Shown here: positions 18,700 through 28,300 of the stretch, in pieces | Layout of the letters: each line of letters opens with the position of its first letter | Numbering within the stretch: position 1 is the first letter of the stretch | DNA from: Marinobacter piscis | GTDB lineage: Bacteria; Pseudomonadota; Gammaproteobacteria; Pseudomonadales; Oleiphilaceae | DNA length: 64,000 nt | NCBI RefSeq assembly: GCF_007671655.1 | Contig: NZ_VCGX01000002.1 | Span: forward strand, 496,001-560,000 | Direction: 5' to 3' | The notes under the pieces: model-generated | Seen by the model: the letters and a program-made list of their open reading frames with translations, nothing else | Database searches by the model: none | What the model was told of the DNA's origin: nothing | Program-made: the position numbers and the translations under genes

Positions 18700-20808
18700 A
18701 TGCTTTCAGATCTGAGTGTGATCAGCTACGGTGCCGCGGCCGCTGTATACGCCATACTTGCCGTGCTTTTAGGCACCCACCATATACGGCGTAACGTTGA
18801 CCGTGCCTTACTGCTCGCGTCGCTGGTCACCCTGGTCTGGGCATCAACCCTGGTTACCCAGAGTGTGTGGGGCACTCCCGGATTTTTTGTCCGATACCTG
18901 CTGGAGCTCCTTCGCTACACCGCCTGGATTTTCCTGCTGTTCGCCATGCTGCGCAACACCCTCCGCCAGGGGCACCTGAGCGGGCAAATCAAAAAGTTTA
19001 TGGGTGTTGGGGCCGTTGGCCTGTTGGTTACGCTGATCACCCTCGGCAGCCTGGAATTTGTTTTCGGGGTTGCGCTTCTGGGCGGAAAAACCAAAGTCAT
19101 CGGCCAGCTGGCGCTGTCTCTTCTGGGGCTTTCCCTGGTAGAACAGATCTGGCGTAATGCCCCGGCTTTTGGCCGCGCAAGCATGAAGTACCTGTGCATT
19201 GGCATCGCCACAGTCTTCGTATTTGATTTCCTGATGTATGCCGATGCCCTGCTGTTCGGCGAGATCTCCAACGCTTTCTGGAATGCCCGCGGGCTGGTCA
19301 ATGCGGCACTTGTGCCTCTGTTTGCCGTCAACGTCATCAATGCACGCCGGCAGCCTGTCAGCTTCCATCTGTCCCGCTCTGCTGCGTTTCACGCCGGCAC
19401 GTTTATTCTGGCTGGCATTTATCTGGTGATCCTCTCAATCACGGGTTACTACGTGCGCACACTCGGCGGAGAATGGGGACAATCGTTACAGGTCATACTG
19501 TCGGCTGTGGCACTTGTTTTTCTCACCACACTGATCGCCTCAAGGCGCGTCCGGGCGCGGTTAATGGTTCGCATCAGCCAGAACTTCTTTGATTATAAAT
19601 ACGATTATCGGGACGAATGGCTCAAGATGACCAAAGAGCTGTCGGATCTGAGCCAGGATCCGCCCCTTGCCCAACGTGTCATCCGTATTCTGGCTAACCT
19701 GGTTGAAAGCAACGCTGGCGCCATCTGGCTGCGGAGCGACACCGGCACCTACACGCTGAAAGACACTTCCAATCTTGCTGTCCCTAAATACACGGTGATC
19801 GATGAGGACGCCGAACTGGTCACCTTTTTCAAAAGCAAGGAATGGATCATTAACCTGGATGAATACCAGGCTGACCCACTGGCTTATGATTTGCTCGAAA
19901 TTCCGGAGGCCATCGCCAAAACGCCCGATACCTGGCTGATTATTCCCCTATTCCTAGATAATGAGCTTTACGGCATCGCGATCACAGGCCGCCCCCTCGC
20001 CCGCATTGAGCTGAACTGGGAGAACTTTGACCTGATCAAGGTTGTGGCACGCCAGACCTGTAACCTGCTGGCGCAAGCCGATGCGCAAAACAGACTATCC
20101 CGTGCGATGCAGTTTGAGGCAGTCAGTAAAGCCTCCGCTTTTATGGCTCACGATCTGAAAACGGTCATCGCGCAACTGTCTCTTCTCGTCAACAACGCAC
20201 AAACACACAAACACAACCCTGCGTTTGTTGATGACATGATCAACACCACTGAGCATGCGGTTCGCAAAATGACCAACTTGCTGGAGCATATCCGCAAGCC
20301 ACCCAAGAAGGCAGGCACAACCCCCCTGAATCTGAACAACCTCGTCGCCAACCTTCTGGAACAATACGAAAACCAGCGCCCGGTACCGCGCCAGGAAGGT
20401 GAGGCACCCCCTATAACCGTGAACGCAGATGAGGAGCAACTGAAAAGCGTACTTGGCCATCTCATTCAGAACGCGCTGGATGCAACGCCGCCGGACGGCG
20501 AGGTATCCCTGTCCCTGAAAAAAGCTAAAGATCATGCTGTGCTGTTCATCCAGGATTCAGGATCCGGCATGACGGACGACTTCCTCAACAACCGGCTCTT
20601 TAAACCCTTTGAAAGCACAAAAGGCCTCACCGGCATGGGAATTGGCGCGTATCAGGCGCGGGAATATATCCAGCAGCTGGGCGGCACCATTGATGCCACA
20701 AGTGAGCCAGGAACCGGCTCCTGCTTTTCTATCCGCATTCCGGTTGCGGAGAAGCAGGAGCACGACCAAAGGCCATCAACTGACAGACCGGCACCCATCG
20801 AAATGTAA
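18700..20808 (+). CDS. prsK: XrtA/PEP-CTERM system sensor histidine kinase PrsK
   Basis: Membrane-bound histidine kinase of 702 aa that pairs with the sigma-54 activator PrsR. The N-terminal about 290 residues hold a series of hydrophobic segments (roughly eight), followed by a GAF-like domain (about 320-460). The dimerisation/phosphoacceptor region has His484 in AHDLKTVIAQL. The ATPase domain has the N box HLIQNALDATP, the G1 box DSGSGMTDD and the G2 region GMGIGAYQAREYIQQLGG. This layout is that of the PrsK family of exosortase loci. What it senses is unknown. It is followed by prsR after 68 bases. Confidence 0.92.
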   Translation: MLSDLSVISYGAAAAVYAILAVLLGTHHIRRNVDRALLLASLVTLVWASTLVTQSVWGTPGFFVRYLLELLRYTAWIFLLFAMLRNTLRQGHLSGQIKKFMGVGAVGLLVTLITLGSLEFVFGVALLGGKTKVIGQLALSLLGLSLVEQIWRNAPAFGRASMKYLCIGIATVFVFDFLMYADALLFGEISNAFWNARGLVNAALVPLFAVNVINARRQPVSFHLSRSAAFHAGTFILAGIYLVILSITGYYVRTLGGEWGQSLQVILSAVALVFLTTLIASRRVRARLMVRISQNFFDYKYDYRDEWLKMTKELSDLSQDPPLAQRVIRILANLVESNAGAIWLRSDTGTYTLKDTSNLAVPKYTVIDEDAELVTFFKSKEWIINLDEYQADPLAYDLLEIPEAIAKTPDTWLIIPLFLDNELYGIAITGRPLARIELNWENFDLIKVVARQTCNLLAQADAQNRLSRAMQFEAVSKASAFMAHDLKTVIAQLSLLVNNAQTHKHNPAFVDDMINTTEHAVRKMTNLLEHIRKPPKKAGTTPLNLNNLVANLLEQYENQRPVPRQEGEAPPITVNADEEQLKSVLGHLIQNALDATPPDGEVSLSLKKAKDHAVLFIQDSGSGMTDDFLNNRLFKPFESTKGLTGMGIGAYQAREYIQQLGGTIDATSEPGTGSCFSIRIPVAEKQEHDQRPSTDRPAPIEM

Positions 20809-20876
20809 CGTTTTGTTGCAAATTGGCAACATTCAGTTAAGAATCAGGGTTACCGGAATACAAAAACAAAGGAATT

Positions 20877-22259
20877 GTGGCTGTTGTGACTAGACGACTG
20901 TTAATCGTAGAGGATGATCCAGGCCTGCAAAGTCAGATGCGCTGGTGCTTCAGCGAAAACCTGGAAGTAACGGTTGCGTCGGACAGGGATACTGCCCTTG
21001 CCACACTGCGGCGCGACGAACCCACCGTGATAACACTGGACCTTGGCCTTCCACCCGATCCGGGCGGCTCAACAGAGGGCTTTGCTTTGCTTTCAGAGAT
21101 CCTGAAGCTTGCACCTGCAACCAAAGTCATTGTCGTAACCGGGCGGGAAGATAAAGAGCATGCGGTAAAGGCGATAGGTATGGGCGCCTCCGATTTCTAC
21201 CAGAAGCCATTGGATGCCGATATCCTCAGGTTTGTGGTCAACCGTGCCTTTCGTCTGGCGGAGCTTGAACAAGAAAACCAGTGTCTGGTGCATCAGGGAA
21301 ACGGCACGAACATTAAAGGCATTGTGGCCGCAAGCCCGCAGATGACAGCGGTTTGCCGAACGCTGGAAAAGGTTGCACCTACAGACATAACCACACTGAT
21401 TACCGGCGAAACCGGCACCGGGAAAGAACTCCTGGCCCGCGCTGTGCACGACCTGAGCCCCAGGGCAAAGAACGCCTTTGCCGCCATCAACTGTGCTGCT
21501 ATCCCCGAGAACCTCCTTGAAAGCGAACTGTTCGGCTTTGAGAAAGGTTCATTTACCGGCGCTACCCAGGCAAAGAAAGGCAAAATTGAAAGTGCTGACG
21601 GTGGCACCCTTTTTCTGGACGAAATTGGCGACATGCCCATGGCGCTTCAGGCAAAGCTTTTGCGCTTTCTGCAAGAGCGGGTTGTCGACAGAGTCGGCTC
21701 GGTAAAACCCATCCCGGTAGATGTACGCGTTGTGTGCGCCACCCACAGAACGATCGGCCAGTTGATTGCAAACGGCGACTTCCGTGAAGATCTTTATTAT
21801 CGCATCAGCGAGATAACCCTTGATGTACCCGCGCTTCGTGAGCGCGATGGAGACGCCCTTGTTGTGGCTCAGTCGCTGCTGAAATCCCTGGGCAAACAGA
21901 TGGACAGGCCCAACCTGTTCTTTTCAGAAGACGCCATCAATGCCATTAATAATTACTCATGGCCGGGGAACGTGCGGGAGATGATCAACAAGGTAAAGCG
22001 CGCCACCATCATGGCTGATGGCAAGCGTATTACCAGTGAAGACCTGGAACTGCCTGGCAGTGACCGGCCGGAAGTGAATCATCTGAACCTGCGACAGGTT
22101 CGCGAATACGCTGAAAGCAAAGCAATTTTGCAGGCGCTTCGAACCAGTGGGTTCAATATGGCTCAGGCTTCACGATTGTTGGGGATCACCCGCCCCACCC
22201 TTTATAACCTTACCGACAAATATAAAATTGATACCTCAGCAAATGCCACGGAAGCCTGA
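20877..22259 (+). CDS. prsR: PEP-CTERM system sigma-54-dependent response regulator PrsR
   Basis: NtrC-type activator of 460 aa. The receiver domain has Asp13/Asp14 and phosphoacceptor Asp55 (TLDLGLPP) and the conserved Lys in YQKPLDAD. The AAA+ domain has Walker A GETGTGKE, a GSFTGA loop that contacts sigma-54 (most family members have GAFTGA), Walker B GTLFLDEIGD and FREDLYYR. A Fis-type helix-turn-helix ends the protein (GFNMAQASRLLGITRPTLYN). Start is GTG at 20877 with AAAGGA upstream. It should switch on sigma-54 promoters of PEP-CTERM genes; one such promoter is found at 30064-30079. Confidence 0.94.
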   Translation: MAVVTRRLLIVEDDPGLQSQMRWCFSENLEVTVASDRDTALATLRRDEPTVITLDLGLPPDPGGSTEGFALLSEILKLAPATKVIVVTGREDKEHAVKAIGMGASDFYQKPLDADILRFVVNRAFRLAELEQENQCLVHQGNGTNIKGIVAASPQMTAVCRTLEKVAPTDITTLITGETGTGKELLARAVHDLSPRAKNAFAAINCAAIPENLLESELFGFEKGSFTGATQAKKGKIESADGGTLFLDEIGDMPMALQAKLLRFLQERVVDRVGSVKPIPVDVRVVCATHRTIGQLIANGDFREDLYYRISEITLDVPALRERDGDALVVAQSLLKSLGKQMDRPNLFFSEDAINAINNYSWPGNVREMINKVKRATIMADGKRITSEDLELPGSDRPEVNHLNLRQVREYAESKAILQALRTSGFNMAQASRLLGITRPTLYNLTDKYKIDTSANATEA

Positions 22260-22308
22260 ACCCTCCCAGGCAATGAATGGCACAGGCTGACACAAGGAGT
22301 AGATGCAG

Positions 22309-24945
22309 ATGACTACAAGAAAAACAACACACAAGTCACTTCCGGGATTAGTACTGACTTACAGTCTGCTGGCTACTCTGCCCCTACTGGGGGGGTGCAA
22401 TAATAACACCAATTCATCTGAAGCCATGTCTCACCTTACCCGCGCGGAGACGTACAAAGATCAGGGGCAGTACCGCTCTGCTGTGCTGGAAGTTAAAAAT
22501 GCCATTCAGAAAGACCCGGACCAGGTGGAAAATACGGTTCGTCTGGCCAATCTCTACTTACAGGTCGGTGCTGCGAAACAGGCAACCGAACTGCTGGAGC
22601 CCTGGTTAAGCGAACAGCCCGATGCGGTCGCTCTCCTGCTGGCCCGCGCCTATGTAGAGCAGAGAAAACACCTCTCCGCTACAGAAACTCTTGCCCTGCA
22701 TACGCCAGCGTCGCCCGAAGAACAGCTTGAAGCTTCCTTGATCCGTGCGGAAATTCTGCGTACATCCGGAGAGCTGGCTGAAGCACTGGCATTATACAAC
22801 AACTTGGTGACCAGCAATTCCTCCAGTACTGAGGCAATTACCGGCCTTCTGCAAACCCAGATAAGCATGGGAAAGCCCGAACAAGTGATAGAGACTGCAG
22901 ACCAATGGTTAGCGGCAAACGAGCAGGCGGCAGAAGTCCTGTACTGGAAAGGCGTGGCACAGTATCGCCAGAACCAGCTTGAGGCGTCTTCAGACACCCT
23001 TACAGATGCTGTTGGCGTGTTGCCAACATCGGATATTTTCCTGCCAATACGCCGCAGTGTGCTGTCTGCCCTGTCCCGGGTACTGACTGAGCAAGGTAAA
23101 ATCACCGAAGCCCAGATTTATAACCGGGTTCTGGCCGAAAACACAGACACAAACGCAAGGGAACAGGCTGAAGCGGCGATTGCCGCACTGAAAGATGGCA
23201 ACTTCGACGAGGCCAAGTCTATATTACGAGACACGCTGAAGACCGACCCTGAAAACGAACAGGCGGCCATGCTGTTGGGCGCCATTTCTGCAGGTACGGG
23301 GCAACTGGAAGAAGGAACCCAGCTGCTCACCGAAAACCTGGACCCGGAAACAACCTCGACCCAGTTCATCAGAGCCGCCACCATGGCGCAGATAGACGCC
23401 GGTGAGCGGGAAGCGGCCCTTGAAACTCTGGAACGTGCTGTAAAAGCCCGGCCGAACGATAACGAGCTACTGGCAATGCACGGCATTCTTGCATTAAGCC
23501 TTCCCGAGCATCAGGCCAGCGGCGTTGCCAGTCTTAGTAAAGCGATCAGCAACGAACCCGACCGCGTGCGATTCCGGCTGGCCCTGGCAAGACATTACAT
23601 ACGTACCGACAAGCCTGAGCAGGCACTCGGCCAGCTTCGAATGGCCTTTACCTCTAACCCGGCAGACTGGGAGACAACCAGTGCCTATCTGAGTGTGCTG
23701 TTTCAGCAGGATGAAAAGCAGGAAGCCGTTGAGATCCGCGACTCACTACTGAACGGTTATGGCGATCAGCCACGCGCAGTTCTGCTAGCAAGCCTGACTG
23801 ATGTCCGGCTTGGCAACCAGAATGAAGCAACAAAGCGACTTGAAACCCTTGTTGAAGAAACCCCTCAGTGGCAGGCCCCAAAGGTTGCCCTCGCCAGCCT
23901 TTATGCCCAGTCCGGAGAACGGGAAAAAGCGATAGACCTGCTGGTTGATGCAGCCACCCTCGCCCCCGGCTCGATACGCCCACTACAACAGGCTGGCAGA
24001 ATCTACGTGCAAGATCATAGTGTAGACGAGGCAAAGCTCTGGCTCGATGATCTTGCCGAGCGCCATCCTGAACTGAAAACGGATACGGATACGCTTAGAG
24101 CGGTTATTGCTATTAACCAGGGAGATCTGGCAGAAGCCAGACCCCTTCTTTCTCAGGGTGCCAATTCTGAATCACCTACTGCAATACGTGCTTATGGCCA
24201 ACTATTACTGGCTGAAACCCAGGCTGCGATAAACAACAAGCAATGGGCGGAGGCGCGTGCGAAAGCTGCTGAAGCCATTGCCCTTGAGCCGGAAAGCCTC
24301 CGGCTTGCACTCTTGCCGGTTGAGATTGCTCAAATGGAAGGCAAGCCTGAAGCAGCGCTTTCTGCACTGGATGCAGTGGAAGAAACGTATGGAGAGGTGG
24401 CGGTTACCATGCTGACCCGGGCGAAACTGCTCAACCATCAAAAGGGGGCGGTGCCTGCGTATGAATATCTCTCTGCCCGGTGGGATGCCACCAAAAATCC
24501 CGAGCTCATGCCCACACTGACCAGGCTGGCAGCAAAAGAAGACCCGGAAGCTCAGGATCACCTTACACAAAACTGGCTGGACGCTGCCCCGCAGAGCCCG
24601 GCGGCTCACATGGCAAGAGCCGGGTGGCTGATGAGCAATAATCAGGAAGTGGCGGCTGTTCCCCTCTATGAGCAGATTCTCACACAACAACCCCGAAACA
24701 TTGCCGCCCTGAACAACCTGGCCTGGGCACTTCGCAAAGATAATCCGGAGCGTGCACTGCAACTGGCCAGACAAGCAAACCAAATTGCACCTGACAACTC
24801 TGCCGTGCTGGATACCTATGGGTGGATTCTGCACCTGCATGGAAATCACGCGGAAGCCAAGGCGATGATCGAAAAAGCTCTGGCCTTGTCACCTGAGAAT
24901 AGCGACATAGAAGCGCACCTTGAAACCGTGAAAAAAAGACTGTGA
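22309..24945 (+). CDS. prsT: PEP-CTERM system TPR-repeat lipoprotein PrsT
   Basis: Large TPR protein of 878 aa. It starts with a signal peptide ending in PLLGGC, a lipobox, so the mature protein should be lipidated at Cys30 (numbered from this start). TPR repeats then run through almost the whole chain, starting at AETYKDQGQYRSAVLEVKNAIQKDP. PrsT is a regular member of XrtA loci and is thought to link EPS assembly or protein sorting. Two ATGs are close together; AAGGAG lies 3 bases before 22303 and 9 before 22309, so I took the second. The gene follows prsR by 49 bases and precedes the exosortase by 19. Confidence 0.92.
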   Translation: MTTRKTTHKSLPGLVLTYSLLATLPLLGGCNNNTNSSEAMSHLTRAETYKDQGQYRSAVLEVKNAIQKDPDQVENTVRLANLYLQVGAAKQATELLEPWLSEQPDAVALLLARAYVEQRKHLSATETLALHTPASPEEQLEASLIRAEILRTSGELAEALALYNNLVTSNSSSTEAITGLLQTQISMGKPEQVIETADQWLAANEQAAEVLYWKGVAQYRQNQLEASSDTLTDAVGVLPTSDIFLPIRRSVLSALSRVLTEQGKITEAQIYNRVLAENTDTNAREQAEAAIAALKDGNFDEAKSILRDTLKTDPENEQAAMLLGAISAGTGQLEEGTQLLTENLDPETTSTQFIRAATMAQIDAGEREAALETLERAVKARPNDNELLAMHGILALSLPEHQASGVASLSKAISNEPDRVRFRLALARHYIRTDKPEQALGQLRMAFTSNPADWETTSAYLSVLFQQDEKQEAVEIRDSLLNGYGDQPRAVLLASLTDVRLGNQNEATKRLETLVEETPQWQAPKVALASLYAQSGEREKAIDLLVDAATLAPGSIRPLQQAGRIYVQDHSVDEAKLWLDDLAERHPELKTDTDTLRAVIAINQGDLAEARPLLSQGANSESPTAIRAYGQLLLAETQAAINNKQWAEARAKAAEAIALEPESLRLALLPVEIAQMEGKPEAALSALDAVEETYGEVAVTMLTRAKLLNHQKGAVPAYEYLSARWDATKNPELMPTLTRLAAKEDPEAQDHLTQNWLDAAPQSPAAHMARAGWLMSNNQEVAAVPLYEQILTQQPRNIAALNNLAWALRKDNPERALQLARQANQIAPDNSAVLDTYGWILHLHGNHAEAKAMIEKALALSPENSDIEAHLETVKKRL

Positions 24946-24964
24946 CCGGTAAGGCGGGACTGAA

Positions 24965-26386
24965 ATGTTAAGGAAGACATTTAAAAACCTGCCCGATGCC
25001 CAGCCTTATCTGGTGGCTACCGGCATTGCCGTTGTCATTTACTACCCGACCTGGGCCCGGCTGGCGGGGGCCTGGCTAGAGTTTTCGCAGGTTCTGGCAC
25101 ACGGCCTGGCCACTGCGGTTATTTTCATTGGGCTGTTGTTGATTCATCCGCCTGCCAAGGTGGCGCCTGGACCTGAGCGCAAACAACACCAGCTGGCCGG
25201 TGCTGTCCTGCTGATCACCACCACCCTGGCCTGGACCCTGCTGGAGCTGGTGCGTATTGACACTCTGGCGTACCTGTTGCTTCCTGCCGGAATCATCACA
25301 ACAGCCTGGGCACTGCTGGGGCTTTCGCGAACACTCTCATTCGCCCCCTACGTTATCCTGTTAGCGCTTTCATTGCCCATCTGGGCTGACCTGGTTCCAG
25401 CGTTGGTGGAGCTGGCAAGCATCGTTGTCGGAACCTGGGTAGGCTGGTTCGGGATGACCGCTCTCATTGAAGGCAACAGCATCACTCTGCCCTACGGGCG
25501 ACTGCTTATCGCAGATGGCTGCTCTGGTATCCGTTATTTTGCGATTTCCATTTTACTGGCAATGATGACCGCAATACTCAACGACTACCGTTGGCGGGGC
25601 TGGCTTATCACTCTATTGGCCGCCGCAGCACTCGGCCTTCTGGCCAACTGGGTGCGAATTACCATTCTGGTCGTGGTGGCCTATGAGACGGATATGCAAA
25701 GTGACCTGCTATCCGATCACGAAACGATGGGCTGGATGGTGTTCGGTGCATTCATTATTCCGGCGCTGTATTTTTCGCCGGTTCGCAGACGTGCCCGGAA
25801 AGACGCCTTGCATACGCGGGCCAACGCCATTTACAGAAAAGGTTTCATTGCGATCAGCGCAGCGCTTATCCTGGGCCCTGTTGCTCTGTTAGCTGCACAC
25901 CACACGGCTAACGAACAAACGGAATGGGTGATTAACCTTCCGGAATTCCGGCAGACGCACACTGGCCAACTGCCCCTGCCTCTCTCTCTTCCCACAAGCC
26001 TTCGGGAACAGGTCTGGCGTTCGGATTCCAGCTGGATCTCATTAGCACAGAGCCAGAAAAAAAACGCCCAGCAAAAGCTTGTCCCCTACCTGCCACCTCT
26101 GTTTAACACCTCCGTCTGGCATGTTGAGGCACAGCCAAAAGCGGGCCTTAAGGTTTACCGGAACATACTGACAAGAAATAAGGTGCTGGTCGCGCAATGG
26201 TTCCAGGTCGGGTCGCGAAAAAGCTGGAACTACCGAAACGCCAAACTGTTACAGGTGCCAGCCGTACTTACCGGCGAAACACAGTTTGCCCTGATTACAA
26301 TACAGACACCCTGTAACTCCCGGGATTGCACGCAAGTAATCCCCCGGATGCTCAGCACGGTTACCGATATCGAAAAGCAAATCTGA
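24965..26386 (+). CDS. xrtA: Exosortase (XrtA-type) with C-terminal EpsI-like domain
   Basis: Multi-pass membrane transpeptidase-like enzyme that recognises and cleaves the PEP-CTERM sorting signal. The N-terminal about 285 residues have around eight membrane segments. The catalytic triad is visible: Cys186 in DGCSGIRY, Arg231 in NWVRITILV and His252 in SDHETMGW. The C-terminal about 190 residues form a soluble, probably periplasmic domain like EpsI (DUF3485), fused as in XrtA-type enzymes. The subtype call relies mostly on the prsK-prsR-prsT neighbourhood. The substrate gene at 29191-29994 encodes a matching VPEPGT signal. Confidence 0.9.
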   Translation: MLRKTFKNLPDAQPYLVATGIAVVIYYPTWARLAGAWLEFSQVLAHGLATAVIFIGLLLIHPPAKVAPGPERKQHQLAGAVLLITTTLAWTLLELVRIDTLAYLLLPAGIITTAWALLGLSRTLSFAPYVILLALSLPIWADLVPALVELASIVVGTWVGWFGMTALIEGNSITLPYGRLLIADGCSGIRYFAISILLAMMTAILNDYRWRGWLITLLAAAALGLLANWVRITILVVVAYETDMQSDLLSDHETMGWMVFGAFIIPALYFSPVRRRARKDALHTRANAIYRKGFIAISAALILGPVALLAAHHTANEQTEWVINLPEFRQTHTGQLPLPLSLPTSLREQVWRSDSSWISLAQSQKKNAQQKLVPYLPPLFNTSVWHVEAQPKAGLKVYRNILTRNKVLVAQWFQVGSRKSWNYRNAKLLQVPAVLTGETQFALITIQTPCNSRDCTQVIPRMLSTVTDIEKQI

Positions 26387-26607
26387 TGCCTGCGCATCAT
26401 ATTGCAAACAAGATCAATCTGTACAAAAACTGACCGATTTAACATTATTTAACAAATCGACACTCACCTTACCTCTCAAAAAATCCTCGCAGAACTCTGT
26501 TTTTATTCATTAATATTAATTTTTACCCTGCCGGAATCCCTAACGAAACGACATATTTTGACAATCTCAACTGGCCTATAATTTTTACAGTTCCTGAAAA
26601 GGTCCCG

Positions 26608-26625
26608 GCAGCTGATACCAGCTGC
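26608..26625. other. Perfect inverted repeat in the leader of the FAD oxidoreductase gene
   Basis: GCAGCTG-ATAC-CAGCTGC, a 7-bp perfect inverted repeat with a 4-base spacer, ends 26 bases before the proposed start codon. It could be an operator or an RNA hairpin affecting translation. There is no U-tract after it. Confidence 0.4.
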
Positions 26626-26651
26626 TGGTCAGCACCACTCATAAATCAATT

Positions 26652-28289
26652 GTGGAAACACCTGTGAATTTTGATTCTATTAACTCGGCAATCGCCGAGT
26701 GGACTGCCCTTTTGGGGGATTCCGGGGTAACTCTGGCCGAAAGTGGGGAGCTGGGCGCCTCCACCATTGGTGTCAAGCGCTCTATTCCTGCCGCCCTTCA
26801 CCCCTGGAGTCAAGAGCAGGTCGCCAAAATCCTGGAAACTGCGCAACGTTGGAAGGTTCCTGTTTATCCCGTGTCTACGGGCAACAACTGGGGTTATGGC
26901 AGTGCCAACCCGGTTGAGGATGACTGTGTTGTTCTTGATCTCAGCCAGCTTAACCAGATATCAGATTTTGACCCTGAAATGGGCGTTGTCACCGTCCAGC
27001 CCGGGGTAACCCAGGGCGAATTAAGAGAGTTCCTTGACCAACAGGAGGGTGACTACCTGGTTCCGGTAACCGGCGCCGGCCCTAATTGCAGTCTGTTGGG
27101 TAATGCCCTTGAAAGAGGCTACGGCATCACGCCCATCACCGATCACTTCGCGGCCGTTACAAAAATTGAAGCGATCCTGCCCGATGGCTCCCTCTATCGG
27201 ACACCGCTCAGCGAGCTTGGGGGTAAAGAGATAGACGGGCTCTTCAAGTGGGGCCTGGGCCCTTACATGGACGGACTGTTCAGTCAGGGCAATTTTGGCG
27301 TGGTGGTAAACATGACCATTGCCCTGGCTCCCGCGCCAGAAACCGTGACGGCGTTCTTTTTCTCTACAAAAGACGACGCCAAACTGGAAGCACTGGTGCC
27401 AACGGTCAGAGAAGTACTGAGATCCCTTGGCGGTACGGTTGTTGCCATTAACCTGCTTAACAGCCAGCGCATGCTCTCAATGATGATCCCTTTTCCTGAA
27501 GACAAGGCTGTAGATGGCTTTCTCCCGGCTGCCGAAGCTGAGCACATCGCTCATCGACATGGCGTTCCCGCATGGAGCGGTGTGGGCGCCATTTACGCAT
27601 CAAAGGAAGTTGCCCGCGCGGCTCGCCGCACCCTGCGACGGCTTCTTGGCCCGGTAACCGACCGTCTCATCTTTATCAATCAGCGCAAAGTTGAAATGGC
27701 TCGGTCTGTTGCCCGCGTACTGCCCGGCAGCCTGGCCACGCGTATCCAGGGCATGGCAGACACACTATCGGGCGCACTGCAAATCATGAATGGTGCGCCC
27801 AACGATGTTGCCCTTGCTTTGGCGTATTGGCGTTCAGGAGCCTTACCCGTACCCGGGCAGGCCAAGAATCCGGCAAAGGATGGTTGCGGCCTTATATGGT
27901 TTGCTCCGCTGGTTCCGATCCGTGGCACAGACGCACGTCGCTACACTGAGATGATTGAACGTATTTGTCCCCAATATGGCGTTAACCCGCTCATTACCCT
28001 GACGACCATCAATGACCGGTGCTTCGACTCAACCGTTCCCCTACTCTTTGATCGAAATGATCCGGATGCCACTGCAAAGGCTAACGAATGCTATCGCACG
28101 CTTTACCAGGCGGGCCAGGAAGAAGGCTTTTTGCCTTATCGCCTCAACGTCAACGCGATGGACATCCTCAACACCAGTGGGACCACCTATTCCCGGCTTT
28201 CCAGCCACCTCAAGGCTGCAATAGACCCCAACTTTATTCTGTCGCCGGGCCGTTACGTGCCCTCCCAAAACGCACGTTCCGACGCTTAA
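26652..28289 (+). CDS. FAD-binding oxidoreductase (PCMH/vanillyl-alcohol-oxidase-like)
   Basis: Flavoprotein of 545 aa. The FAD domain has VYPVSTGNNWGYG and DLSQLNQISDFD, then the hallmark QPGVTQGELREFL and GAGPNCSLLGNALERGYG, the pattern of p-cresol methylhydroxylase and vanillyl-alcohol oxidase relatives; the C-terminal half would hold the substrate cap. The substrate cannot be deduced. Translation probably starts at GTG 26652, but GTG 26664 is equally possible as neither has a strong SD. The gene lies between the exosortase and the exosortase-associated acyltransferase gene, which follows after 11 bases, so it is likely part of the same functional unit. Confidence 0.8.
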   Translation: METPVNFDSINSAIAEWTALLGDSGVTLAESGELGASTIGVKRSIPAALHPWSQEQVAKILETAQRWKVPVYPVSTGNNWGYGSANPVEDDCVVLDLSQLNQISDFDPEMGVVTVQPGVTQGELREFLDQQEGDYLVPVTGAGPNCSLLGNALERGYGITPITDHFAAVTKIEAILPDGSLYRTPLSELGGKEIDGLFKWGLGPYMDGLFSQGNFGVVVNMTIALAPAPETVTAFFFSTKDDAKLEALVPTVREVLRSLGGTVVAINLLNSQRMLSMMIPFPEDKAVDGFLPAAEAEHIAHRHGVPAWSGVGAIYASKEVARAARRTLRRLLGPVTDRLIFINQRKVEMARSVARVLPGSLATRIQGMADTLSGALQIMNGAPNDVALALAYWRSGALPVPGQAKNPAKDGCGLIWFAPLVPIRGTDARRYTEMIERICPQYGVNPLITLTTINDRCFDSTVPLLFDRNDPDATAKANECYRTLYQAGQEEGFLPYRLNVNAMDILNTSGTTYSRLSSHLKAAIDPNFILSPGRYVPSQNARSDA

Positions 28290-28300
28290 GAGGACCTGAA

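Noticed and set aside
22278-22293. Possible sigma-54 promoter in front of prsT (TGGCAC box)
   Set aside because: The -24 box is perfect, but no GC is found at the -12 position.
26558-26582. Perfect TTGACA and TATAAT boxes upstream of the FAD gene
   Set aside because: The spacer is only 13 bases, too short for a normal sigma-70 promoter; a weaker -35 may still be used with this -10.
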